This document shows, one piece after another, positions 45,661-53,883 of a DNA stretch of 64,000 nucleotides. The position numbers and the translations under genes are program-made. The notes beneath the pieces are model-generated. The model ran no database searches and was not told where the DNA came from. It saw only the letters and a program-made list of their open reading frames with translations. Location: assembly GCF_012641275.1 (NCBI RefSeq), contig NZ_JABAIA010000004.1, forward strand, positions 558,001 to 622,000, written 5' to 3'. Origin of the DNA: Chitinophaga varians. Its GTDB lineage: Bacteria; Bacteroidota; Bacteroidia; Chitinophagales; Chitinophagaceae. The number at the start of each line of letters is the position of its first letter. Position 1 is the stretch's first letter.

Positions 45661-45756
45661 ATCAACGCGGTTAAGTAATATGAATGTAAGGCATTTTGTT
45701 TTTCTGGTAACAAAATTGAGGAACAGGTGATATTCCTCATCAATAAACCTTAGTTT

Positions 45757-46134
45757 ATGCTAAAACATTCAGGGGCCTTCAGCAGCTTTTCCGTCAATGA
45801 TCTGCAGCAGGCTAAACAGTTCTATCAGGACAAGGTGGGACTGGAAGTATCCGAAACGCCGGAGGGGCTGGAATTACAGGTAAACGGTGGAAACAAAATT
45901 TTTCTGTACCCTAAGCCGGACCATGAACCGGCCACTTTTACGGTGCTGAATTTTATTGTAGACAATGTGGACGATGCTGTGGAACAGCTTACTCAGAAAG
46001 GTATCCGGTTCCAGCATTACGAAGGGGAAATAGGCACCGATGAAAAAGGTATTTTCCGGGATAAAGAACGGGGAATGGCCATCGCCTGGTTTACGGACCC
46101 GTCAGGGAATATTCTCTCGGTGCTGCATGGATAA
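45757..46134 (+). CDS. VOC (glyoxalase/bleomycin-resistance fold) protein
   Basis: 125 residues with one glyoxalase-like fold of two beta-alpha-beta-beta-beta units (FSVNDLQQAKQFYQDKVGLE; then IAWFTDPSGNILSVLH). It would dimerise to form a metal site. The function within the VOC superfamily cannot be told. Confidence 0.9.
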   Translation: MLKHSGAFSSFSVNDLQQAKQFYQDKVGLEVSETPEGLELQVNGGNKIFLYPKPDHEPATFTVLNFIVDNVDDAVEQLTQKGIRFQHYEGEIGTDEKGIFRDKERGMAIAWFTDPSGNILSVLHG

Positions 46135-46142
46135 CATGTATC

Positions 46143-46207
46143 TATTTTGATATTTAGTCATTTTGTTTTAACAGAAAACGTAATCAAAATGACTAAATAT
46201 CAAAATA
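46143..46207. repeat. 23-bp perfect inverted repeat between convergent genes
   Basis: Arms at 46143-46165 and 46185-46207 pair perfectly over 23 bp with a 19-base loop. Both arms contain ATTTTGATAT and TAGTCATTTTG. It fills most of the gap between the ends of the VOC gene and the convergent hypothetical gene and could serve as a two-way terminator. Confidence 0.85.
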
Positions 46208-46223
46208 AAAAAATGACTAAATG

Positions 46224-46793
46224 TTATCTGATGTCCGAAAAATAAGTCACCTCGCCTTCCGGTGTTACCCTTAGCACAATGAGCTTATTATTATCGTCTT
46301 TTAGTTCCACGAAATAATTGTCTTCGTCTTCAAACTCTTCTCCATAGATGATCATATTGGTTTGATTAAACTCATTGTCGTCAAAAAATATGACGGTGGC
46401 GTCTGCGTAGTTTTTATAGTGTTTTTCGATGTCGCGTTGCGCAGCTGGCGGCAGGTCGGAGAATTTAGCGGGGGTAGTAGTGCCCACCAGGTTGGACTGC
46501 TCGTCGTAGAAGGCTGTCATGGGCTTGCCTTCCTTGCTGGTAAAGGAAGCTTTGTCGAAGTAGGTGGTCCGTTCCCAGACCACATCTGAAATATTGCCAA
46601 AGTCCTGTCCGAAGTGCATTTTTGACTCATAGCTGACGTCCCTGCCTTTCAATGCGCGCAGGGATTTTTTTTCAGCATGTTTTTCTTTGCGGATTTCTTT
46701 TTTGTCGGCGCGGGCCATCAGGGGCTCCTGGGCATTTGCTGCACAGAGCGCGATGAACACAGGCAACGCCATGAGAACGAATAGTCTTTTCAT
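46224..46793 (-). CDS. Secreted hypothetical protein
   Basis: 189 residues from the ATG at 46793, which gives a clean signal peptide (MKRLFVLMALPVFIALCAANA); a longer frame to 46958 would overlap the phosphoesterase gene. A Lys/Arg/Glu-rich stretch (ADKKEIRKEKHAEKKSLRAL) is followed by a compact C-terminal region rich in Asp/Glu/aromatics (FFDDNEFNQTNMIIYGEEFE). I recognise no family; it may be a PepSY-like or beta-lactamase-inhibitor-like periplasmic fold, but this is a guess. Confidence 0.75.
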   Translation of the reverse strand: MKRLFVLMALPVFIALCAANAQEPLMARADKKEIRKEKHAEKKSLRALKGRDVSYESKMHFGQDFGNISDVVWERTTYFDKASFTSKEGKPMTAFYDEQSNLVGTTTPAKFSDLPPAAQRDIEKHYKNYADATVIFFDDNEFNQTNMIIYGEEFEDEDNYFVELKDDNNKLIVLRVTPEGEVTYFSDIR

Positions 46794-46920
46794 ATGCAGG
46801 ATTTTAGGATCAACAATAGTTTTCATGACAGGTAATATGTCCTGTAGGAGGACACATTGCCATATTGCTAACAATAGCGTGATCACGATTGTTCTTGCCT
46901 GCCTGCTAAAGAAAGTATAA

Positions 46921-48042
46921 TTAACGGACCGTTTGGATATTCCCTGGCAACTGATCAAAAAGATAGTACAGCGGAGCTTCCTCCAGTACTTTACGATGTG
47001 CCACAGGACTGTTTTTGCCGCTCCATTTAATGAGGCGGATGAAGCCGTCAGCGATCTCTATTCCGGTGATGTCTCCATCGCTGAAGCAGCAGCAGCCGGT
47101 ATTAAAATAGGTAGGATGTACCATGGTTTTCACCAGTTGTTTGCCGGCGTATTCTTCCTGTCGCTGCTGCAGTTCGGTTTGCAGCGCAGCGACGGCGGTC
47201 TGTTCGTTGTCGGCAGTGGCGCGCTGCAGCTGTTTGGTGAGCCGGTCGATATGGTCCAGCGAAGCAAAGACCGGTTTGTGGGTGTGGCCGGAGATAAACA
47301 GGGTGTTGGCCGTCTGCAGGCTCCATTCGTACATCATGATGTTATGAGCATCCACGAGGTCAAACGATTCAGAGAGCGTATCGGGGTGGATATCCAGAAA
47401 GCGTTGCACCGGTGTCCAGACAGCTGCCACGAACCATTTGCTGAAAGCGTTGCCGTCACTGCGTTTGTCGCCCTGATGGCCATGGGCCAGAAATACCCTA
47501 TAGGCGTGGCCGTTATATTGTGTTTGCAATACCAGTCCTTCATATACCCGCAGCTTTTTGCCGAACAACGGCCGCAGGAACTGGCGGCGGGGCACTGCAT
47601 AGTGCCATTCCAGATCGTGGTTGCCGAAGATACGGTAGTAGCGTTTCTTTTGCAGGAAACGCGCTTCCATCCGCAGGGGAGGCTCATTGTACTGCATCAC
47701 GGCGGAAGGGGTGTTTTCCCACAACTCCTCGCAATCGCCCAGATTGATCAACGTATAACCATGATCGTAGTAGTGCTCCAGCGCATGGGTATAAGCACCG
47801 GCAGCATCTTTGAAATCATCTGCGGCATCGCGGCAGCCCTTATGCTGGTCGGAAAAAATAATGAAACGGCCCTGCTGAAGATCGAACGGCACCAGCAGGC
47901 CGCTGTCCTTTTTCCCTTGCAGGATACGGTCGTGCAGCCGGGACAGGGACTTGAATACAGCATCTTTGTCCGGACGGGACGACAAGCGGTCAGACATCCG
48001 GATGATCAGCCGGGCCAGCGCTTTTTTGATTGGATTTGGCAA
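46921..48042 (-). CDS. Calcineurin-like metallophosphoesterase
   Basis: 373 residues if the TTG at 48042 is the start; an in-frame stop lies just upstream, and the first ATG is at 47997 (358 residues). All metal-binding motifs are present: FSDQHKG, NLGDCEELW, GNHDLEWHY, AHGHQGD and SGHTHKP. There is no signal peptide, so it should be cytoplasmic. UDP-diacylglucosamine hydrolase-like and cyclic-nucleotide phosphodiesterase activities are possible. It is upstream of the secreted hypothetical gene by 127 bases. Confidence 0.88.
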   Translation of the reverse strand: MPNPIKKALARLIIRMSDRLSSRPDKDAVFKSLSRLHDRILQGKKDSGLLVPFDLQQGRFIIFSDQHKGCRDAADDFKDAAGAYTHALEHYYDHGYTLINLGDCEELWENTPSAVMQYNEPPLRMEARFLQKKRYYRIFGNHDLEWHYAVPRRQFLRPLFGKKLRVYEGLVLQTQYNGHAYRVFLAHGHQGDKRSDGNAFSKWFVAAVWTPVQRFLDIHPDTLSESFDLVDAHNIMMYEWSLQTANTLFISGHTHKPVFASLDHIDRLTKQLQRATADNEQTAVAALQTELQQRQEEYAGKQLVKTMVHPTYFNTGCCCFSDGDITGIEIADGFIRLIKWSGKNSPVAHRKVLEEAPLYYLFDQLPGNIQTVR

Positions 48043-48060
48043 CGGGTTTAGATTAACTCA

Positions 48061-48298
48061 GGGAACAAGATAATGGAAATTTTTTATTCTGTTCCCAGGG
48101 CTGAAGCCCTGGGCCACAATTAGGATATAGGTGCAGCGTCGCTATTGAAAAGACGGTGCATTAAAGAGCGCTGCAAATCCTGATCTTAAGGGCCACAACA
48201 CTCCTGATCGACAAAAATCGATTACCGTCCCGGCCCTTGAAACATCTGCCAACAAAAACATCCTGAAACAAAACGTAGCCCAGGGCTTCAGCCCTGGG
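48061..48298. repeat. Structured intergenic element with two inverted 20-bp palindromes
   Basis: CCCAGGGCT-GA-AGCCCTGGG (48094-48113) and the same hairpin with TC as its loop (48279-48298) stand in opposite orientation 165 bases apart. Inside are an AAGGGCC/GGCCCTT pair (48188-48194, 48232-48238) that encloses ATCGA/TCGAT. GGGAACA (48061-48067) also pairs with TGTTCCC (48090-48096). No open frame of note. The design is like a REPIN or a MITE without transposase. Confidence 0.7.
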
Positions 48299-48318
48299 AC
48301 GCCGTGGACGAGCAAACA

Positions 48319-49227
48319 TTACAGCGTTTTATGCAACGTTTCAAAGAAAGCTTTCTGTTGTTCAAACATGGGAAAGTGGCCGGAAGCCTGCACCCAATAC
48401 AGCACCGCTGAAGGATGTATCTGTTTCAGCTCATACGTATAGAACGACAGGGCATCCTGTGCGCCACCGATCAGGTACATGGGGCCTTTATAGCGGGACA
48501 GTGTTTTGCTGAGGTCGTAGTGGGTGCGGCTGAGGTCCTGGATCATGAGCATCTGCATGGTGGTGTTGGAGGGCGCCACGTCTATTTTTTTCAGGATGCT
48601 GTCGATCATCGTTTTGTCGTAGATGTACGACATGCGGATGATGCGGTTGTATTCTGCGGAATCGGCTTTGGTGGCCTGATGTGCGGCTATTTTTTTGTCC
48701 AGGGAATCATAGCGGCCTATTTCATGCAGTCCCATTCTTACCCGCAGGTTGTTGATATGTGTGGTAAAGAAGCCGGCGTCAAATTTATAGTAGCCAGGAC
48801 AGGCCAGCACCAGTTTTTTTACCCGCTGCGGGTAAGCGACGGCGAAGTTCATGGCCAGCATGGCGCCCCAGGAGTGGCCGTAGATGGTCACTTTGGAGAG
48901 ATGGAGATGGTCCATTAGCAGACGCAGGTCGTCTACAGCTGATTTGAGGTTGATGGTGGTGGAGTCCATGGGCGTGGGAACGGAAAGGCCGGTGCCCCGC
49001 TGTTCCAGGAGAATAGCCTGGTGTGTTTTGCCCAGTTCAGCGGCCACTTCCGCCTGTTGCAGGCAGGAATTGCCCGGTCCGCCGGATAATACAATGACAG
49101 GCTCACCTTTGCCGTAAAGATGATAGTATAGGTGGCCCCAGGCAGTACGGATGGAGTCGGTGGACTGGCTGAAGCTCAACAGGGTAGCAGACAATAGTAA
49201 AGTCAGCAGGATAGAAAATTTTCTCAT
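48319..49227 (-). CDS. Secreted alpha/beta-hydrolase, proline-iminopeptidase-like
   Basis: 302 residues with a signal peptide (ends LLSFSQ). It has SGGPGNSCLQQ (oxyanion region of the iminopeptidase branch), LLEQRGTGLS, and the nucleophile elbow GHSWGAM, with the final His in ASGHFPMF. It would act in the periplasm on small esters, amides or N-terminal Pro peptides. Confidence 0.9.
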   Translation of the reverse strand: MRKFSILLTLLLSATLLSFSQSTDSIRTAWGHLYYHLYGKGEPVIVLSGGPGNSCLQQAEVAAELGKTHQAILLEQRGTGLSVPTPMDSTTINLKSAVDDLRLLMDHLHLSKVTIYGHSWGAMLAMNFAVAYPQRVKKLVLACPGYYKFDAGFFTTHINNLRVRMGLHEIGRYDSLDKKIAAHQATKADSAEYNRIIRMSYIYDKTMIDSILKKIDVAPSNTTMQMLMIQDLSRTHYDLSKTLSRYKGPMYLIGGAQDALSFYTYELKQIHPSAVLYWVQASGHFPMFEQQKAFFETLHKTL

Positions 49228-49317
49228 AAGAACAATTTCGGGTAAAATCTTCCCGAATTTATATTATTTTCCGGGAGAACTTTTTCCGCGTTGCTGATCT
49301 TTTTTAATTATCCTGTT

Positions 49318-50313
49318 ATGGCCATTTTCCACACCTTGTACCAGGAGGTGATTTCTTTCCTGGGTATCGGAAACCTTCTGGAACTGTACCGTACCGGCAA
49401 TTATTCCTCGTTGCTGACTTTTAATGGTATCCTTTCTGTTATTTCACCGGTGATTCCTTTTCTGCTGCTGATAGAAGTTGCCCGTGCACTGATTTACAAA
49501 CGTTTTAAGATAGAAGACTACAAAATTCCTTTTTTGATTTTTGTGCTTAATCGATTTATCTCCCGGTTTATTTCTATTGCGGCCATTGCTTTCTGTATCG
49601 GTGTATTTGAAAAGATAGCGCCTTTTCAGACTACGTTTACCTGGTACTGGTTTATTTACGGATATGTGGTATGGGAATTCGCTCATTTCATCTATCATTA
49701 CCTGGGGCACAAGGTGCGTATTTTCTGGTGCCTGCATTCCACCCATCATGCGCCGCAGGCCATGAACCTGTCGGTCACCTATGCGCACTTTTTTCTGGAA
49801 GCGCCGTATGCAGACGTGATCCGTACTTCCATCTGTATACTGGCCGGCGTAAATCCGCCGATGTTGTTTCTGATCATGTTCATCGATGGTACATGGGGCG
49901 CTTTTATCCATGTGGGGGAGAACATCCTGCCGGATGGCAGGATGGGTTTTCTGAACCGTATCATCCTGACGCCGTCCTATCACCGGGTGCATCACGCGAA
50001 GAACCCGGAGTACATGGACACCAATTTCTGCAACCTGCTCAACATATGGGATAAGGTGTTCGGTACTTTTCAACCGGAAAAAAGAGACGTGAAAATAGTA
50101 TATGGCATTACCCGGGAGATGAATCCGGGCAATCTGCTGGACGTGTATTTCGGCGAGTTGTACTGCCTGTGGAAAGATATCCGCAGGGCGCCGGGAATTG
50201 TCAACAAGTTGCTGTACCTCGTGATGCCGCCGGGATGGAGCCATACCGGCGACCACAAAACTGCCAAAGTGGTAAAGAAGGCGTACCAGGAAGAAGTGAC
50301 GGCAGCACTTTAA
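49318..50313 (+). CDS. Sterol desaturase/fatty acid hydroxylase family membrane enzyme
   Basis: 331 residues from the ATG at 49318. About four membrane helices and the three histidine boxes of the di-iron hydroxylase family: HFIYHYLGHK, HSTHHAPQ and HRVHHAKN. These enzymes hydroxylate or desaturate lipid chains, sterols or carotenoids. The substrate cannot be read; no pathway neighbours. Confidence 0.93.
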   Translation: MAIFHTLYQEVISFLGIGNLLELYRTGNYSSLLTFNGILSVISPVIPFLLLIEVARALIYKRFKIEDYKIPFLIFVLNRFISRFISIAAIAFCIGVFEKIAPFQTTFTWYWFIYGYVVWEFAHFIYHYLGHKVRIFWCLHSTHHAPQAMNLSVTYAHFFLEAPYADVIRTSICILAGVNPPMLFLIMFIDGTWGAFIHVGENILPDGRMGFLNRIILTPSYHRVHHAKNPEYMDTNFCNLLNIWDKVFGTFQPEKRDVKIVYGITREMNPGNLLDVYFGELYCLWKDIRRAPGIVNKLLYLVMPPGWSHTGDHKTAKVVKKAYQEEVTAAL

Positions 50314-50317
50314 AGAT

Positions 50318-50384
50318 ATGGCCTCTTGCAGCACAATATAGCCCGGAGCAAAACCCCGGGCTATATTGTGCTGCAAGAGGCCAT
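50318..50384. terminator. 29-bp perfect hairpin between convergent genes
   Basis: Arms 50318-50346 and 50356-50384 pair without mismatch over 29 bp around a 9-base loop. The arms include GCCTCTTGCAGCACAATATA and its complement. It starts 4 bases after the stop of the hydroxylase gene and ends 7 bases before the end of the SnoaL-like gene, so it can terminate both. Confidence 0.8.
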
Positions 50385-50391
50385 GCCCTTG

Positions 50392-50751
50392 TCAGAAAAA
50401 GAATTGCTCTGAAATGACTTTGCCATCCTTGACAACATACACACAAAGTTCTTCAAACGTACTGCGGTCCCTGCCTTTGAATTTGGTGTCCATGGTGAGC
50501 GTGAAAGCAATGGAATTACCGGCTATCAGGGGCTCGGATACTTTCACGCCGTAGGACGCTTCTATGAGGTCCGTAAACAGCTCTCCCTTGCGGATGATAT
50601 TTTGCAGGCCTTTGGTTTCCTTTTCAAAACCGCCGGTGGCTTCCGGTTCAATGCTGATGGCATCTTCTGCATACAGTTCCTTGTGTGCGCCCATGTAGTC
50701 CTCTTTTTCGCAGTAGGTAGCGAGGCGCCTGGCAATTTCCTGGATTGTCAT
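50392..50751 (-). CDS. SnoaL-like/NTF2-fold protein
   Basis: 119 residues, an NTF2-like cone fold: MTIQEIARRLATYCEKEDYM helix, LYAEDAISIEP, and a closing beta-sheet ending VVKDGKVISEQFFF. No signal peptide. These small proteins are enzymes or ligand carriers of varied type; no function is assigned. Confidence 0.88.
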   Translation of the reverse strand: MTIQEIARRLATYCEKEDYMGAHKELYAEDAISIEPEATGGFEKETKGLQNIIRKGELFTDLIEASYGVKVSEPLIAGNSIAFTLTMDTKFKGRDRSTFEELCVYVVKDGKVISEQFFF

Positions 50752-51037
50752 AGTGCTATGGTTTATAAGTGTTTGTTTTTAAACACAATAAAAACCGGGC
50801 CGCATTTTACCCCTGGCAGGCAGATATTGTTGGGCCCGTATTAGTTTTTGTCCTTCAAAAAAAGTACCTTCAGGGGGATGAAAATGCTTTCTAAGTCAAA
50901 AATGCCGCTAAACCGGCAAGATTTTTTCTGCACACTATCTGTTATACGAAGATACTCGCCATCCGTCCTACAACCGGATGAAGCGCATGTCGGGGTATGG
51001 ACCTATTTGCCTTTTATCAAAAAAATCAGATTCTACA

Positions 51038-52117
51038 TTGAACAAGACCAACACTATCATCAAAGGATCAGGTAGCTTTATTCCTGCGGTCGCAAAACTG
51101 AACCGGGATTTTATACCCAACCATTTTTATGATGCTCAGCATGCCTCTATTAATACGCCGGGCGAAGAAATTGTCGACAAGTTCCGGCAGATCACCGGTA
51201 TCTGTGAGCGTCGTTATGTAACTGATGATCAGCATACCTCTGAAATAGCCGCATGGTCGGCCAAAAAAGCACTCGAAGATGCCGGCGTGGACCCGGAAAC
51301 GATTGACCAGCTGATAGTAGCGCACAATTTCGGAGATGTGGAGCAGGGCTCTATACAGTCTGGCGCTGTGCCTTCACTGGCGGCCCGCGTAAAAAATATA
51401 CTGGGCATCCGCAATCCCAACTGTGTGGCATATGATATCCTCTTCGGCTGCCCTGGCTGGCTGCAGGGAGTTATCCAGGCAGACGCGTTTATCCGCGCCG
51501 GTGTGGCGAAACGTTGCCTCGTCATCGGCGCAGAAGTGCTGAGCCGCGTGCTCGACAGCCATGACCGTGACAGCATGATCTTCAGCGACGGTGCCGGCGC
51601 CATGGTGCTGGAAGCTGCCGAAGGAACGGCAGATGGTCCGGGTATCCTTGCCGCCGCAGCACAGACTTATGCGATGCAGGAACTGAACTATATCAGCACC
51701 GGCGTTTCCAACTCCCCGGACGACAATACCGGTATCAAATACGTGAAGATGCAGGGACGCCGCGTGTACGAGTTTGCCCTCAAACACGTACCGGAGGCTA
51801 TCAAATCCTGTATCGACGCTACAGGGATACCTATCTCACAGATAAAAAAGATATTCATTCACCAGGCCAACGAAAAACTGGACGAAGCCATCATCAAAGC
51901 GCTGTACAAACTGTACGACCTGACACCGGACCTGGCCAGCGTAATGCCAATGAACATTCATGAACTGGGCAATAGCTCCGTAGCTACTATTCCCACGCTG
52001 TTTGACATGGTGCGCAAAGGCGATCTGCCGGAACATACCCTGCATCCGGGCGATGTGATCGTATTTGCTTCTGTAGGCGCCGGTATGAATATCAATGCGG
52101 TTTGTTACCGGATGTAA
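51038..52117 (+). CDS. Beta-ketoacyl-ACP synthase III (FabH-like)
   Basis: 359 residues from a TTG at 51038, which gives the usual KAS III beginning (NKTNTIIKGSGSFIP); an ATG at 50978 would add 20 residues that do not look like the family. The catalytic triad is present: Cys in ILFGCPGWLQG (residue 138 from the TTG), His in IFIHQANEKL and Asn in ELGNSSVATIPTL. It condenses an acyl-CoA with malonyl-ACP. As a stand-alone gene away from fab genes it may start a special fatty acid or a secondary product. Confidence 0.88.
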   Translation: MNKTNTIIKGSGSFIPAVAKLNRDFIPNHFYDAQHASINTPGEEIVDKFRQITGICERRYVTDDQHTSEIAAWSAKKALEDAGVDPETIDQLIVAHNFGDVEQGSIQSGAVPSLAARVKNILGIRNPNCVAYDILFGCPGWLQGVIQADAFIRAGVAKRCLVIGAEVLSRVLDSHDRDSMIFSDGAGAMVLEAAEGTADGPGILAAAAQTYAMQELNYISTGVSNSPDDNTGIKYVKMQGRRVYEFALKHVPEAIKSCIDATGIPISQIKKIFIHQANEKLDEAIIKALYKLYDLTPDLASVMPMNIHELGNSSVATIPTLFDMVRKGDLPEHTLHPGDVIVFASVGAGMNINAVCYRM

Positions 52118-52210
52118 CAGCCTCATCTGATATGGTCAAAAAAGGGAAAACTGTATCTGTTTTAGGCGGAGGAATTGTTGCATTTTTGCTGTTCAATAAT
52201 CCTCCACGAT

Positions 52211-53008
52211 ATGAATATCCGTTTCTTCCAGGTAGACGCTTTTACGAACAAACCTTTCTCCGGTAACCCGGCCGGCGTATGCCTGTCGGAAGCTCCATTG
52301 GCCGATGAAACGATGCTGGCCGTTGCGGCAGAAAACAACCTCTCCGAAACAGCTTTCCTGGTGAAGCAGGCAGACGGTTACAGCCTTCGCTGGTTTACGC
52401 CCAGAGTAGAGATAGCCCTCTGCGGGCATGCTACGCTGGCCAGCGCGCATGTGCTGTGGAGCAACGGACTGGAGCCCCGTGATACGCCCCTGCGCTTTCA
52501 TACGGTGCGCAGTGGCCTGTTGACCGCCACCGCCAGAGAGGAGCTGATTGAACTCGATTTTCCCGCACGTACTTATGAACCGGTAGTGCTGCCAACTGCC
52601 TTGCGTCAGTTGTTCCAGGACAACTACAGCAACACCGTGTATAGCCATGACCGTTATATCGTGGAGCTGCCGTCAGCCGGCGCGGTGGCGGCATTTGAAC
52701 CCGACTTCCAGTTGCTGGCGTCGTATCCGGTGGTGATCACCGCCCCGGGAGACAGCGACAGTCCCTATGATTTTGTTTCCCGCTATTTTGCCGCACCACT
52801 GGGCGTCAACGAAGACCCGGTGACTGGTTCCGCGCATTGTTGCCTGGCGCCGTACTGGGCGGACAAGTTGGGCAAGACCAGCTTTAGCGCTTATCAGGCT
52901 TCCGCCAGGGGAGGAGAACTGAAGGTGGAGCTTCATGGCGAGCGCGTTTTACTCCGTGGGGAAGCCGTGACCGTTATCTCCGGTACATTTCATGTAAACC
53001 AACAATAA
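52211..53008 (+). CDS. PhzF-family isomerase
   Basis: 265 residues from the ATG at 52211 (the open frame extends upstream without a better start). Family motifs: FQVDAFTNKPFSGNPAGVCL, the catalytic Glu in NNLSETAFLV, LCGHATLASAHVLW and NEDPVTGSAHC. PhzF enzymes catalyse trans-2,3-dihydro-3-hydroxyanthranilate isomerisation in phenazine synthesis, but most homologues have other, unknown substrates; no other phenazine gene is here. Confidence 0.92.
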   Translation: MNIRFFQVDAFTNKPFSGNPAGVCLSEAPLADETMLAVAAENNLSETAFLVKQADGYSLRWFTPRVEIALCGHATLASAHVLWSNGLEPRDTPLRFHTVRSGLLTATAREELIELDFPARTYEPVVLPTALRQLFQDNYSNTVYSHDRYIVELPSAGAVAAFEPDFQLLASYPVVITAPGDSDSPYDFVSRYFAAPLGVNEDPVTGSAHCCLAPYWADKLGKTSFSAYQASARGGELKVELHGERVLLRGEAVTVISGTFHVNQQ

Positions 53009-53017
53009 AAGGAACCC

Positions 53018-53785
53018 ATGTCTGTTTACGAACAATTCAAACAATTACATCACCAGGAAACACCACTGCTGCTGAGTAATGCCTGGGATGTGGCCAGCGC
53101 CCGCGTGATGCAGGAAAAAGGCGTTAAAGCCATCGCTACGTCCAGCTCGGCCATTGCGGACACGCTCGGATATGCCGACGGTCAAAACATCTCTTTCGGG
53201 GAACTGCTGCATATTATCCGCCGCATTGTGGCCTGCGTGGAAGTGCCTGTATCTGCTGATATTGAAGCGGGATACGCCAGTTCCACTGAAGACCTGCTGG
53301 CTAATATAGACCTGCTGGTAGCAGCCGGCGTGGCAGGCATCAACCTGGAAGATTCAGCACCTTCCGGCACGAGAACGCTGCTGCCCGCAGATGATCTGGT
53401 GAAAAAAATCTCCGCTATCAAAAGCCACCTCGCGGCAAAAGGACAAAACCTGTTCATCAATGCACGCACCGACACGTTCCTGTTAGACATTCCCGGAAAA
53501 CTGGAAGAAACGTTTGTACGGGCGCGGTTATACGCACAAGCCGGCGCAGACGGGCTGTTTGTTCCCTTCATCAAAGACCCTGCGGATATTGAGGCAGTAG
53601 TATCTGCCACCACGCTGCCGGTGAACGTTCTGGCGATGAAAGGCCTGGCGGGAATAGCGGAACTGAACACGCTCGGTGTAAAACGTATCAGTATGGGCGG
53701 CAGTATGTACTGGGCCCAGAAAAGAGCGTTGGGGCAACGTTTGGAGCAGGTAATCGCAGATGGCGGTTTTGAATCCGTTTTTTAA
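53018..53785 (+). CDS. Isocitrate lyase/PEP mutase-family enzyme
   Basis: 255 residues with the TIM-barrel motifs of the PEP mutase/ICL superfamily: LLSNAWDVASARV, SADIEAGYASS, INLEDSAP and NARTDTFLL. It has neither the KKCGH of true isocitrate lyases nor a clear mutase signature, so it could be an oxaloacetate- or methylisocitrate-type lyase. A good AAAGGA precedes its start, 9 bases after the PhzF stop, so the two are probably co-transcribed. Confidence 0.9.
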   Translation: MSVYEQFKQLHHQETPLLLSNAWDVASARVMQEKGVKAIATSSSAIADTLGYADGQNISFGELLHIIRRIVACVEVPVSADIEAGYASSTEDLLANIDLLVAAGVAGINLEDSAPSGTRTLLPADDLVKKISAIKSHLAAKGQNLFINARTDTFLLDIPGKLEETFVRARLYAQAGADGLFVPFIKDPADIEAVVSATTLPVNVLAMKGLAGIAELNTLGVKRISMGGSMYWAQKRALGQRLEQVIADGGFESVF

Positions 53786-53800
53786 TTGACAGATTTTCTA

Positions 53801-53853
53801 ATTGACGGATGTTGGAATGCTGATAGAGACTATAAATCCCAACATCCGTCAAT
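53801..53853. repeat. 15-bp perfect inverted repeat between convergent genes
   Basis: ATTGACGGATGTTGG (53801-53815) and CCAACATCCGTCAAT (53839-53853) with a 23-base loop. A further TAATTGAC copy precedes it at 53783, and two ATATCAAAAT copies follow near 53865-53880; the same decamer is in the inverted repeat at 46.1 kb. It lies between the ends of the PEP-mutase-like gene and the convergent GH78 gene. Confidence 0.8.
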
Positions 53854-53883
53854 CAAATAGCTACATATCAAAATATCCCAATA

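Noticed and set aside
45717..45739. TGAGGAA/TTCCTCA palindrome between serine hydrolase and VOC genes
   Set aside because: Seven-bp arms in a short gap with no linked regulator; not enough to call an operator.
46794..46958. Longer N-terminus for the secreted hypothetical protein
   Set aside because: It would overlap the phosphoesterase gene and bury a clean signal peptide starting at 46793.
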